64,000 nt of DNA, from positions 371,043 through 435,042 of the forward strand of contig SIJG01000069.1 in the NCBI GenBank assembly GCA_023374025.1. The letters are read 5' to 3'. This document shows positions 36,875 through 45,917 of this stretch, piece after piece. The notes below the pieces were generated by a model. It had not been told where the DNA came from. It searched no databases and was given only the letters and a program-made list of their open reading frames with translations. How positions within the stretch are numbered: the stretch's first letter is position 1; each line of letters opens with the position of its first letter. Both the position numbers and the translations under genes were made by a program. This DNA comes from Heterodera schachtii (taxonomy: Eukaryota; Nematoda; Chromadorea; Rhabditida; Heteroderidae).

Positions 36875-37931
36875 TTCGACTTTCGAGTCGAAGGAAAGAC
36901 GATCCAGCGAGGGGATGAAATCCGACTGGCTCAAGCTGCAGCTTTAATTCTACATTGCGCAATATGCTTTCGAGCATTATAACCCGGCCGTTAAATATAT
37001 TTGAAAGAAAATCAAAAAGTCAAAAAAAAAAATCAGTAAAAGAAATTATTCATTCAAAAAATAGTCAAAAACAAAATTGTCAAAATCAGTCAAAAAAAAA
37101 AAGAGAGAAAGAAATCACACATTCAAAAATCATTCTAACACAAAAAAAAACTCATTATAACTCGAACAACTCAATTCAACTGCTATTCAAACTGTACTGG
37201 TCAAATGTCTACACTGCGCAATATGCTTTCGAGTATTAAATCCAGACAGTATCCGAATTATTAATAGAAAAATATATTTATGATAATTAACTTAAAAAAA
37301 GAGAGAAATCATCTATTCAAATTATTCAATTTATTTAATCATATATTTTGTCAAAGAATTTATCCAAAATTTAATCATCTCACAATCACGAATTTAATTA
37401 CTTCAATATTCAAAATTCAAATTCAATTTTTTTATCAATTAAAAAAAAAATCAAAATTACAGAAAATTTTTCTCACGATCAAAAGCGATTCATAATCAGA
37501 TTAAAAAAAGAGATTACTTATCCCGTTTTTCTCACGATAGGCGAGCAAATTTCAATTTAATTAAAATTCACAGCGCTCATTCTTTATTGCGATTAATAAA
37601 CATGATATGACTTCCGTTCCGCCAAGCACAATCGGAGAACCGACATTTCGCATTAATCACTTTGGAACAAAATGCTAATATTATTATTATGACTGGCGAT
37701 AATTCATTAATTAAAAAAAAAGACAAATTAAAGCAGTCAAATTATTTCAATTCAAAAATAATCATTAGTCATCACACAAATTCAGACAAAACAAAATTAT
37801 CATTTCTATTCAAAATCAATCACTCTCGCCCTCAATCCCCGAACTTTTATAAATTTACGTTTCTTTCACCTTTACGGCCACAAATCTTCAACTCGTCAGA
37901 GACTTTAGAGTCTATTAACCCGCAAATAAAC
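36875..37931 (+). other. 5' untranslated leader of the retrotransposon
   Basis: This is about 1 kb between PBS and the preferred Gag start. The first 110 bases are GC-balanced; the rest is A-rich with runs of A and repeated GTCAAAAA-like words. A 30-base segment at 36950-36979 recurs with two changes at 37209-37238 (CTACATTGCGCAATATGC and CTACACTGCGCAATATGC share the start), so the leader contains a diverged duplication about 259 bases apart. Packaging or translation signals would be expected here, but I cannot identify them. The reading frame is open back to 37662 with an ATG at 37689. Confidence 0.6.
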
Positions 37932-40900
37932 ATGGAATTCGGACAAAATAATGATGATGCGCGGGTGGAAGTCGTAGCCATAGACCGACAATTTTGGGTG
38001 GGAAAAACAAAAGTTACAGTAGCAGACATGGAAAAGGCCAACAATGACCTCGTCTCTTTCCAAGACGGAGTGAACCGCTCACTTAGGCACATTAATAGAC
38101 TTGTCAAAGCAAATTATGATGCCATCAATCGCGCCGCTGCCGAAGTGAACACAAATCTACAGACATGTGAGGCCCAAATTATATCACTCTCAGATAGAAT
38201 GGACCTTTTCGAATTGGAACACAAAGATGGAACAGACTCTCAAGGGGGGAATTCTGTGAATTTTACAGGAGGAAATGGCCAACAAAATACCTCATTAATT
38301 CGAATAGATCCATTCGTGGAACAGAATCCTGACAATAAGAATGAAGTGAATACATTAACCGGAGTGACGGGCCTAGAAATTTTCTCTCAAGAGTCAGTTA
38401 CGGCATTTGACAAATGGTCGAGACGATTTAGGGATTACATTCAAGTAGTAGGCAAAAATTTGGACGAGGCTGAAAAATTGGACCGCCTTCGCCTCGCCTT
38501 AGACGACGTACCACGCGATTTGTACGACACACTCACCCCGGCAGAAACAACGACTGTTTTGCGAGCTCTCAAATTTTTAAGAGAAAAACTCGACTCACCA
38601 CAACGCAAAGAATTGGCCAAAAGAAATTTGGCACTGTGCAAACAACGGGATGATGAACCGGTGGGAATATTTTTAAGGCGTTTGGCCCCATTAGTGGAAG
38701 TTGCTTATTCAAACCTGGACCCGGATCAGCTTAAAGAGCGCTTGAGTGAGGAATTAATTGACCGTTTGAGACCTGACTTAGCATTTTTAATTAGGCTCAC
38801 AGGGCTATCAAAAGGAAAAGAGTTAGACATAGTCAAAGCCCAAGCAGAAGAGCTTGAATTACTTCTTAAGACGCATAAAGGACAAATTCCCGACCCAATT
38901 CTCCAAACAGTTCATGCCGTCCAGCAAAATCCATGGACGCCAAGCCGTGAACGGGATCAACGACAGAACTACAATTCAAATGATACGGGACCATCAAATT
39001 CATACCGCAACTTTTCAAACAGCCCAAATCGTGGAAGATATGGACAAGGACGTGGCGGCGGCACTTTCAACCAAAGACAAAGAGGCCGAGGAAATTGGAG
39101 AGGACCAAACAACATGGCCGACCGCAGCTGGAATCAACGACCGTACTGTACTTTTTGTAAGAGGACAGGTCATATGGCATACAATTGCTTTCAGAGGAAA
39201 AACCAATTTTCTCAAAGACAATTTACCCCAAATTCAGGACCAAACCTAAATGCCATTCACGACTCTCCCGAATTTCACCAGGATGCAAATCGTCAATCAT
39301 CAAATGTCACATTGGACATCAATGAATTGCTCAGAGCATTCAGTGTTATGAACACCCAAGGCCCGTCTTCAAGAGGTGGAAATGAATCTGCATCAATGAA
39401 TGCCATTAGCACAATGCCTGCCGATCACCCAAGGACTGCTGAAGTTGCTTACCAAGGAACAGGTAAAACTCAGGTTAATCCATGTGAACCAAGTGACCAG
39501 CAGAAAATCTCACAGTGGGAAGGGATTGGACCAAAATTGTCCAAGTATTTCATGGTTCTTACAGCATTCATATTACTAATTACCGGTCTCATTAACACCA
39601 CTACCGCTAATGCTATTCCCAAGCACCCCATGGTATGCCAAATGATAAAAGATGGAGTACTTTGGCAAATCCCTAATTTGTCAAGCTGCCCAAAGTTCTC
39701 ATTGGATTATTTGGAAAATCCCAAAATTAAGTCACTTCGATTGTACACTCCAAATGTTTTCGAACATCAAACCCCGGCTTGGTCATGCAGAAAAATAAGA
39801 AAATCAATGAAGAAATATACAAGTCTTACAAATGTTCCCATTTCAGAAATGCTTGAACCAATTCCGCTTGAAATTAGTTCAGATGAATGTTGGCAAATGA
39901 TTCGCCATCGTAAGTGTAAATTGGGGGTACTGATTGAAGACTCGGGCTTATGGCACACTGATTTGAAAATTGACAATTCACCCCGCCATTGGTTAATCGG
40001 CTCATGGAATTGGGAAACGGTTTTTATTGATAATTGTTATTTAATCCCAACAAATATCACATCCCATTTTGGAGGAAATACAGTATCCATTCAAAATTTT
40101 GAGGAGCTAAATTGTCCATACGAAAAAGGCACTTGTTTAACTCAGGACAATTCATTAATTGTTTGGACCCCAGAAAATGAAACAAACTGTGAATTCCAAA
40201 GCATTGGAATTTGGAAAGGAGAAATGATGGGTCAGCATTGGATTTCGTCCAATGAACCCCTAATGTTGGAATTTTCTCATGATGCCAAAACAATTTTAGA
40301 TTGTGACAGGAATCTCACAATTTCACAACAAGGTTTTGCAGCAGACACAGTAAGTCTTAGGGGAAGGAAGAGAACCCGAGTCACACGCACCACGGATGGG
40401 TTAATAACCTCCTCCCAATTAGCCTCAGAATTATCCTTCCTTAACTGGAACATTTCGAATACCATGTCATTTTTATTTCAACGTACCACTCACTCAATTT
40501 GTGAATACATGGAACAAACAAGGCGATGGGTTATTTCCGCCTCGATTTCTGAACCAATTACTTTTGCCCGTATAACTTTCAACAACCCAAATTTGGTTGC
40601 TAAAAATTTGGCCCCGGGAATTATTAAAATTTGGCCATGTGTGGCGTTGGAGCCGAATCAGTACTCATTCTATCCTCTCGAGGAATCAAATCCTGTGATA
40701 AATGAATGTTTTGAATTTCTTCCAATCAAAATCGAGATGAGAGGAATCCATCAAATGGCATTTGTCGATCCAACAACAATGATCATAAATCCATCATCGA
40801 AAAAGGCACCATGCTCAAGCAATCAGAAACAAATGATTGTAATTGATAATGAGGTTTTGGAAGTTGATCAAAAGTCAGCTTCAGTTTCCAGAATTAAAAT

Positions 40901-43823
40901 TAAAGAAATTGGAAATTTGAGTTTTAATCAATTGACCACCCCAATTCTCCAGCCATTTTCATTTCACCAATTGGTCTTAACAAATGTAACTGATATTCTT
41001 ACCCATTCTTACACAAGTAACATGATCAAAGAGTCACAAATTGCTTTTCGAATTCATTTTCAGAATAAAGGAACTTCAATTGTGCCCGACGAACAATGGA
41101 CTAAAACAGGCAAGGAATTCAAACATTTTCTTATTGGTGACTGGGACGGGATTTTCTGGAAAATTTTAATAATTTTAGTTTTTATCAACACAGCTGATTT
41201 AATTCTTCGTTTTTATTTTATTTTGAGAAATCAGTACATAAATTTGGGACGTAATAACACAGAGAAGCGGAACAATAACACACACATTGATGATAGGCCT
41301 GGGTCATCCCAATCATTCCAACGATCCGATTTTGTAAATGAGGGACCAGAATACACTCCGATCAGGCCATTATCAGAAATTGAAAAAGCTCCCCTAAGGA
41401 ACAAAACCCGAAGAGTCTCATTTAAGTTAAGAAGAAAAGCCGAGACACCGACAAATCGAACAATCATTGGTAATGTAAATGCTTTAACTCAGATAGGAGC
41501 CAATTCTGAATTGCTTTCAATGATGTCATTATCTAACACCGCCGTAATTTCAACCATAATTAATTCACAAATTGTCAGATGTCTCGTGGACACCGGTTCA
41601 AGTGTCACGGTGGCGTCAAGAGCGCTGATCGACATCCTTGGCTGCAAAACGGTACCATCGCATGAGGACGCAATCAGCGCAAGTGGTCACATAATCTCGT
41701 TTCGTGAAAAAGCAAAGGTAATGCTAAAAGTGGCAGACATTTGTGTCCCAATTACTATTTATTTTGTAAATGAACAAAAATCCGTCTGCAACAGGGATTA
41801 TCAATTAATTCTCGGGTGTGACTCACTCCGACATTTTGGCCCCTTTACCGTAGACATAGACAAAAACAAAATTCAAATTGGAACCCAATGGATAAGCTTA
41901 GGTTCGAAAAATTATGAATTAATGAACAATATTCGGGCTTTTGCTGCCGAAAATTACACAATTCCTCCTTCAAGCCAAGTCATGATCAGAGCAAACATTA
42001 AAACTGCCTCACAGCCAAAACATAGCTTAGTCGTGGATAAGCCCGATTTAAATTTGATAAATAATGATCTTGGGATTGTACCAAGTGTGTCGGCTCCATT
42101 TGTGGAGGATATCCCGTTGACAATAATTAATCCGTCTAATGATCCCAAGATTTTATTCAAAGGCATGCATTTAGCCTATTTAAATGAAATTGTCGAAAAT
42201 GATGGAATTTTCTACGAATCAGACCAAGAAAAAATTAAAAACGGGAATCCTGACCAAAATGGATTAATTGACCCATCTTTCAAAATTGACCTCTCAAAAT
42301 CTGAAATTAATGAAAGAGAAAGAGAAGCACTTAAAAATCTTCTAGAGGAATTTAAGGACATATTTTCAAAAAGCCAATATGATTTAGGCTCATTTTCAGG
42401 TGGCGAACATCATTTTAACACGACAACCGAAGCTCCAATTTCTTCACCGCCAAGACGAATGCCATATAAGTACAGAGATGAATTAAAGAAGCATATTGAA
42501 CAATTGCTTAATAAAGGAGTAATGGTTGAGTCTGAGACACCATGGGTCACCCCTTTTGTAGTAGTACAGAAAAAGGATGGTGGAATTAGACCATGTTTAG
42601 ATTTTCGAAAATTGAATGAGGTAATGATACCCGACCGATACCCACTCCCGAGATTAGATTCAATTATGGAAAAAGTCGGAAGTTGCAAATTCTACAGTAG
42701 CTTGGACTTATCCTCAGGATATATGCAAATCAGACTCAGTGATGACACATCATGGAAATGTGGCGTCATAACGGAGGACAATGTGTATCAAATGCGATAC
42801 ATGCCTTTTGGTTTAAAAAATGCGACTGCGGCATTTTCGAGAGCCATGGCAGTGGTATTAAGTGGCTTAGAAGACTGCTCTCTGTCATACGTTGATGATG
42901 TTTTAGTCTACACCAAGGACGGTACTTTTTGGGACCACCTAAGTTCCCTCAGACGAGTTTTTGAAAAATTTAGGCTTTACAATTTGAAACTGAGTCCTAA
43001 AAAGTGTGTATTTGCCACCCAAGAAATGATGTTTTTGGGTTTCACATTAAACACCCAAGGGTACAAGCCGAGCATGAGTCGAATTGAAATAATTCAAGAA
43101 ATGTCAACTCCTAAAAATCTTAAAGATGTTAAAAGAGTACTCGGAAAAATAGGATTTTACAGAAGGCATATTCCTAATTTTGCTACGGTAGTTGAACCAT
43201 TATTACGTCTCTCGAGACGAGACGTCCCGTTTGAATGGAGTGCGGAACATGACAAGACATTTAACCATATAAAAGAATTACTGTCCCAAGCACCAAATTT
43301 GGTCTTTCCTGATTATTCAAAAACATTTCACATATTTTCAGATGCTTCAATGGTCGGACTTGGCGCAGTTTTAATGCAGAAAAATGAATCAGGCACCTTT
43401 TCGGCCATTTCTTACTGTAGCCGGACCCTCTCTGCATCCGAACGCCGGTGGCCTCCGGTACAAATTGAATTATGCGCAATTATTTATGCCTTACGGCAAT
43501 TTAAACCATTTATCTTTTTAAGTGATATCGAATTACATACTGACCACAAACCGTTAGCATTTTTGTTAAAAAAGTCAGACACACACCCTCATTTAGCCCG
43601 CTGGTTGATCGAATTACAAAATTACCAAATTAAAATTGTCCATATTTCAGGAAAACAAAACACACTCGCCGATGCGCTTTCTCGTTCTGCTGAAGATGTG
43701 CCAATTCAGGAAGTGGCACAACTACGAGAAATGGACAACAACCCAAATGAGGAAACAACAGAGAAACCAATGCGTTTAAGAGATATAACGACCATACAAC
43801 GACCGAAGGGCTTCTCAGATTGA
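37932..43823 (+). CDS. Gag / envelope-like / protease / RT / RNase H polyprotein
   Basis: This is a single uninterrupted frame. Residue numbers here count from 37662, the first codon after the upstream stop. I prefer Met91 at 37932: it has an AACATGG context, Gag-like sequence starts here, and the upstream codons read through A-rich leader; ATG 37689 is the alternative. In order: Gag with a helix-rich capsid-like region at about 235-405, an RG-rich stretch at 456-481 and a CCHC knuckle at 496-509; an envelope-like segment at about 625-1195; retropepsin DTGS at 1310-1313; RT at about 1600-1800 with YVDD at 1743-1746; RNase H at about 1885-2008. The polyprotein would form the particle and copy RNA to DNA. 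The frame stops about 45 residues after RNase H, exactly where Gypsy integrase should begin. There is no frameshift between Gag and Pol. How the membrane segment is released or topologically separated is unclear. Confidence 0.9.
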   Translation: MEFGQNNDDARVEVVAIDRQFWVGKTKVTVADMEKANNDLVSFQDGVNRSLRHINRLVKANYDAINRAAAEVNTNLQTCEAQIISLSDRMDLFELEHKDGTDSQGGNSVNFTGGNGQQNTSLIRIDPFVEQNPDNKNEVNTLTGVTGLEIFSQESVTAFDKWSRRFRDYIQVVGKNLDEAEKLDRLRLALDDVPRDLYDTLTPAETTTVLRALKFLREKLDSPQRKELAKRNLALCKQRDDEPVGIFLRRLAPLVEVAYSNLDPDQLKERLSEELIDRLRPDLAFLIRLTGLSKGKELDIVKAQAEELELLLKTHKGQIPDPILQTVHAVQQNPWTPSRERDQRQNYNSNDTGPSNSYRNFSNSPNRGRYGQGRGGGTFNQRQRGRGNWRGPNNMADRSWNQRPYCTFCKRTGHMAYNCFQRKNQFSQRQFTPNSGPNLNAIHDSPEFHQDANRQSSNVTLDINELLRAFSVMNTQGPSSRGGNESASMNAISTMPADHPRTAEVAYQGTGKTQVNPCEPSDQQKISQWEGIGPKLSKYFMVLTAFILLITGLINTTTANAIPKHPMVCQMIKDGVLWQIPNLSSCPKFSLDYLENPKIKSLRLYTPNVFEHQTPAWSCRKIRKSMKKYTSLTNVPISEMLEPIPLEISSDECWQMIRHRKCKLGVLIEDSGLWHTDLKIDNSPRHWLIGSWNWETVFIDNCYLIPTNITSHFGGNTVSIQNFEELNCPYEKGTCLTQDNSLIVWTPENETNCEFQSIGIWKGEMMGQHWISSNEPLMLEFSHDAKTILDCDRNLTISQQGFAADTVSLRGRKRTRVTRTTDGLITSSQLASELSFLNWNISNTMSFLFQRTTHSICEYMEQTRRWVISASISEPITFARITFNNPNLVAKNLAPGIIKIWPCVALEPNQYSFYPLEESNPVINECFEFLPIKIEMRGIHQMAFVDPTTMIINPSSKKAPCSSNQKQMIVIDNEVLEVDQKSASVSRIKIKEIGNLSFNQLTTPILQPFSFHQLVLTNVTDILTHSYTSNMIKESQIAFRIHFQNKGTSIVPDEQWTKTGKEFKHFLIGDWDGIFWKILIILVFINTADLILRFYFILRNQYINLGRNNTEKRNNNTHIDDRPGSSQSFQRSDFVNEGPEYTPIRPLSEIEKAPLRNKTRRVSFKLRRKAETPTNRTIIGNVNALTQIGANSELLSMMSLSNTAVISTIINSQIVRCLVDTGSSVTVASRALIDILGCKTVPSHEDAISASGHIISFREKAKVMLKVADICVPITIYFVNEQKSVCNRDYQLILGCDSLRHFGPFTVDIDKNKIQIGTQWISLGSKNYELMNNIRAFAAENYTIPPSSQVMIRANIKTASQPKHSLVVDKPDLNLINNDLGIVPSVSAPFVEDIPLTIINPSNDPKILFKGMHLAYLNEIVENDGIFYESDQEKIKNGNPDQNGLIDPSFKIDLSKSEINEREREALKNLLEEFKDIFSKSQYDLGSFSGGEHHFNTTTEAPISSPPRRMPYKYRDELKKHIEQLLNKGVMVESETPWVTPFVVVQKKDGGIRPCLDFRKLNEVMIPDRYPLPRLDSIMEKVGSCKFYSSLDLSSGYMQIRLSDDTSWKCGVITEDNVYQMRYMPFGLKNATAAFSRAMAVVLSGLEDCSLSYVDDVLVYTKDGTFWDHLSSLRRVFEKFRLYNLKLSPKKCVFATQEMMFLGFTLNTQGYKPSMSRIEIIQEMSTPKNLKDVKRVLGKIGFYRRHIPNFATVVEPLLRLSRRDVPFEWSAEHDKTFNHIKELLSQAPNLVFPDYSKTFHIFSDASMVGLGAVLMQKNESGTFSAISYCSRTLSASERRWPPVQIELCAIIYALRQFKPFIFLSDIELHTDHKPLAFLLKKSDTHPHLARWLIELQNYQIKIVHISGKQNTLADALSRSAEDVPIQEVAQLREMDNNPNEETTEKPMRLRDITTIQRPKGFSD
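39147..39188 (+). other. Gag nucleocapsid CCHC zinc knuckle
   Basis: Cys496, Cys499, His504 and Cys509 follow the CX2CX4HX4C retroviral pattern. An RG-rich basic stretch lies 15 residues upstream. This fixes the end of Gag and shows that the following segment is not part of an ordinary Gag. Confidence 0.9.
39534..41246 (+). other. Envelope-like membrane glycoprotein segment inside the polyprotein
   Basis: Residues 625-1195. A hydrophobic stretch at about 628-645 followed by TANA resembles a signal peptide with a cleavage site near 651. A 500-residue Cys- and Trp-rich part follows, with N-glycosylation sequons near 672, 798, 839, 884, 930, 1085 and 1108. A basic run RGRKRTR lies at 900-906 and may be a processing site. 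A hydrophobic anchor at about 1165-1188 ends the segment, then a polar tail. This is the layout of a type I viral fusion glycoprotein. I cannot assign it to a family: the phlebovirus G2-like envelopes of nematode BEL/Pao elements and the chuvirus-like glycoproteins captured by insect elements are candidates, neither demonstrated. Confidence 0.6.
41560..41910 (+). other. Retropepsin-like aspartic protease domain
   Basis: The catalytic Asp1310 is in VDTGSSVTV, followed about 70 residues later by LILGCDSL, the usual ILG signature. Spacing is normal for Gypsy protease. It would cut the polyprotein, including the envelope-like segment that immediately precedes it. Confidence 0.9.
42450..43090 (+). 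other. Reverse transcriptase domain
   Basis: The usual Gypsy blocks are present in order: a basic GGIRPCLDFRKLN block at 1640-1652, SSLDLSSGYMQI with catalytic Asp1682, PFGLKNATAAF at 1715-1725, YVDD at 1743-1746 with the two other catalytic Asp residues, and LSPKKC then FLGF at 1777-1794. No key residue is missing, so polymerase activity is plausible. Confidence 0.95.
43314..43685 (+). other. RNase H domain
   Basis: FSDAS (Asp1894), QIELCAI (Glu1936), HTDHKPL (Asp1961) and NTLADALSR (Asp2004) are the four acidic active-site positions of Gypsy RNase H. The domain is complete. The frame then runs 45 residues of low-complexity polar sequence to a stop. Confidence 0.9.
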
Positions 43824-44165
43824 AAAATGTGTTAATTTAATTGAAAAATGTAGAAAATCCATTAGTGGAATAAAACAAGTGTCATAAAAACCGTAATAAC
43901 TTTATTCAGACTTATCATACAGATTCGTTTTATAGCTCGTTTGATAGCAGAGAGTCTCATGAACAATCCTTCACGAACAGAATTTTAAAATTTTTCCTTA
44001 CAAAAAAATATTATGTCTTAAAAAATTTTGCCAAAAATTAAAAAAAAAAAATAATTAATCTTTGTAGATTTTAGAATTTTCCTATTAATTATTAGCTGTA
44101 GTTTTTAATTATCACTACTCATAAATAATAAAATCAAAGTTACAAAATATTATTAAAAAAGAGAA
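43824..44165 (+). other. AT-rich spacer in place of the integrase start
   Basis: This is about 340 bases with base composition like the genomic flanks, lying between two less AT-rich coding blocks. All frames are broken. I see no integrase finger, no splice-site pair and no match to the repeats listed elsewhere. It may be host non-coding DNA carried in with the helicase fragment, or a decayed remnant. Confidence 0.5.
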
Positions 44166-45176
44166 TTTCAAGTGATCAAGACTTTGACCGTAAACTTTTG
44201 ATCACACCCATTCATCACCGAATGCATTTCTGCCGGACTCTATGCCGCGCACAATGAAATTCTGACCACCGGACGAACCACCAAGCAGATGGACGAATTA
44301 ACATCAAAAACTCCCATTTCACTTCCAGTGCCGCAGTGTCCCATCATTCTTGTCCATCAGATTGATCGAATGCAGGAGGACCCGACCTCATTTTCGGCAA
44401 CAAATCCGATGCAAACTCGGACTGTCATGAAGTGCTTGACTTTCCTACGGCCATGTTTCAACGGCTTGATTCGCGTTGTCTGCTTTTACGCTGGCCAAGC
44501 GAAGGAAATTGGAACCGAAGTGTCTGCGCTCAACATGCCGAACGTAATGGTAACAACAGTTGATGGTTGCCAGGGGCACGAGGCCGAATTCGTCTTCGTT
44601 GTCACAACAAAAGCCGGCCTGAGCTCTAATGACAACAGCGGCGCCTTTTGGAACGATGAACGGCGTGTTAACGTGGCCCTCAGCCGCAGCAAGTTCGGCA
44701 TGATGGTTGTCGGCGACTTGAAGCTGTTGTGGACAGCTGACGGCATTTGGCGGCGATTCCTTCGCAGAGCTCTGGACAAGGCCATTGCTGTAACTCCGGA
44801 GTATATCCATGCGATGATGGACCCGAAACCGCAATTTGTGGATGGCGTAATTGCCACCACCAACGGATCAGTGAAAGCATTCGACTTTTACGATGATTGG
44901 CAAGGTTCTGATGGTCCCTCTCTGCCTAGGTCAATCAGACCTCCGCGCATGTTATTCGCTGGCATTTCGAGGCAGCAGCAGTCGGCACGCCATCCTGGTT
45001 CAGCACATCCGAACGTGCCCGCTGGTCTGTGCCACTACTGCTTACGCCCTGGACATTACTATCGCAACTGCCCGGACCGCCCCAGCCCATCACCAAACAT
45101 GCCCCGTCCAACATCAAGCCGCCCGGGCCAATGGACCAATCGCACGAATGATGGAAGAGGCAGACGAAACGACTGA
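44160..45176 (+). pseudogene. SF1 (UPF1-like) helicase C-terminal domain with CCHC knuckle, 5'-truncated
   Basis: From ATG 44289 the frame is 295 codons. Motif V is visible as TTVDGCQGHEAEFVFVV (residues 89-105) and motif VI as RRVNVALSRSKFG (125-137), matching the C-terminal RecA-like domain of UPF1/MOV10-type RNA helicases. A CCHC knuckle follows at Cys248-Cys251-His256-Cys261, then a Gly/Arg-rich tail. The similarity extends upstream through HPFITECIS, the conserved HP segment before motif IV, but a TGA at 44199-44201 interrupts it where family members usually carry Arg. The ATPase half with Walker A and B is absent, so it cannot be a working helicase alone. Base composition is near 50% GC, unlike the flanks. 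No intron is visible across 1 kb. If translated from 44289 it would give only the partial domain plus a nucleic-acid-binding knuckle. Confidence 0.75.
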
Positions 45177-45906
45177 ACTCACGGCCATTTTCCCCTTTCT
45201 TTCCCTCACTTTTCTTCATTTAAATTTTCACATTTTCTTTCACTTTCGTCTTTGCTCAATTTTTAAATTTTAACTTATCTTACACCTCTTTACCCGGGCA
45301 AAATTTATTTATTTTTAATCCATAACCAATGCTCTTGGACACTGCCCACATATAAAAAAAAACACAAAAAAAAAAAAAGATTTCCCCTCACGTAAGTCCA
45401 AACGACATTCCATCAACTTCGAGCAGTACAAACAGCGGAACATCACAGCAAACGACGGAAAACATCAGCAGCATCGCCATTTGTGGTCAACAGCCCGCCA
45501 AGAGAGAGAGAGAGAGAGAGGACAACAGAAGAGAAAGACAGAAACGACAGGACAGAAAGACCGTCATTCAGAAACGTCGGCTCCGAAGATGAACATTTGG
45601 ACAATTTGAGCAACACCAAGTTATCTCCAAAAAAAGACTCTGACAACAGAGCAACTCTTCCGTCAATTACAACATTTGAAACAGCGGACAACAAAAAGAG
45701 GAAGCAACAAAAAAAAAAGAGCAGAGGGACAACAGAATGGACATTAATTAAGAGGGAAGGATGATAAAAAAAAAAGAAAATGTCATCAGAAAATCAAAAA
45801 AAAACAATAAAAAATAAATAAAACACAAAAAAAATAAAAGGGACAGAAAAGAGCAACAGCCATCCAAGCTTTGGTTGTGAATTAAAAATGGGGGGCCATT
45901 TTCATT
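45177..45906 (+). other. Retrotransposon 3' region: UTR-like stretch, A-rich tract, purine-rich segment
   Basis: About 170 bases after the helicase stop look like a 3' UTR and end in an A-rich tract at 45354-45379, compatible with the tail of a captured mRNA. After this comes (AG)10 at 45501-45520 and a purine-rich stretch with several A-runs. A 93-codon open frame at 45483-45764 begins with GTG, is made of RE repeats and charged residues, and I do not call it a gene. The last 20 bases lead into the polypurine tract. Confidence 0.55.
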
Positions 45907-45917
45907 GGGAAGGGAGG
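45907..45917 (+). promoter_or_regulatory. Polypurine tract
   Basis: GGGAAGGGAGG directly abuts the TG of the 3' LTR, the expected place for the plus-strand DNA primer. A G-run at about 45891-45896 lies just upstream. Confidence 0.85.

Noticed and set aside
36451..36982. Open frames of 75 and 161 codons in the 5' LTR, repeated in the 3' LTR
   Set aside because: They follow LTR duplication, cross the LTR/PBS boundary in the longer case, and show no domain or composition of a protein.
37662..37931. N-terminal extension of the polyprotein upstream of Met91
   Set aside because: The frame is open, but the sequence is A-rich leader without Gag similarity, and Met91 has the better start context; the ATG at 37689 remains possible.
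44445..45219. Minus-strand frames of 94-129 codons opposite the helicase fragment
   Set aside because: Shadows of the + strand coding frame, which has clear helicase and CCHC motifs.
45483..45764. 93-codon charged frame near the retrotransposon 3' end, considered as an accessory protein
   Set aside because: Starts at GTG, is built on an AG microsatellite and A-runs, and has no recognisable domain.
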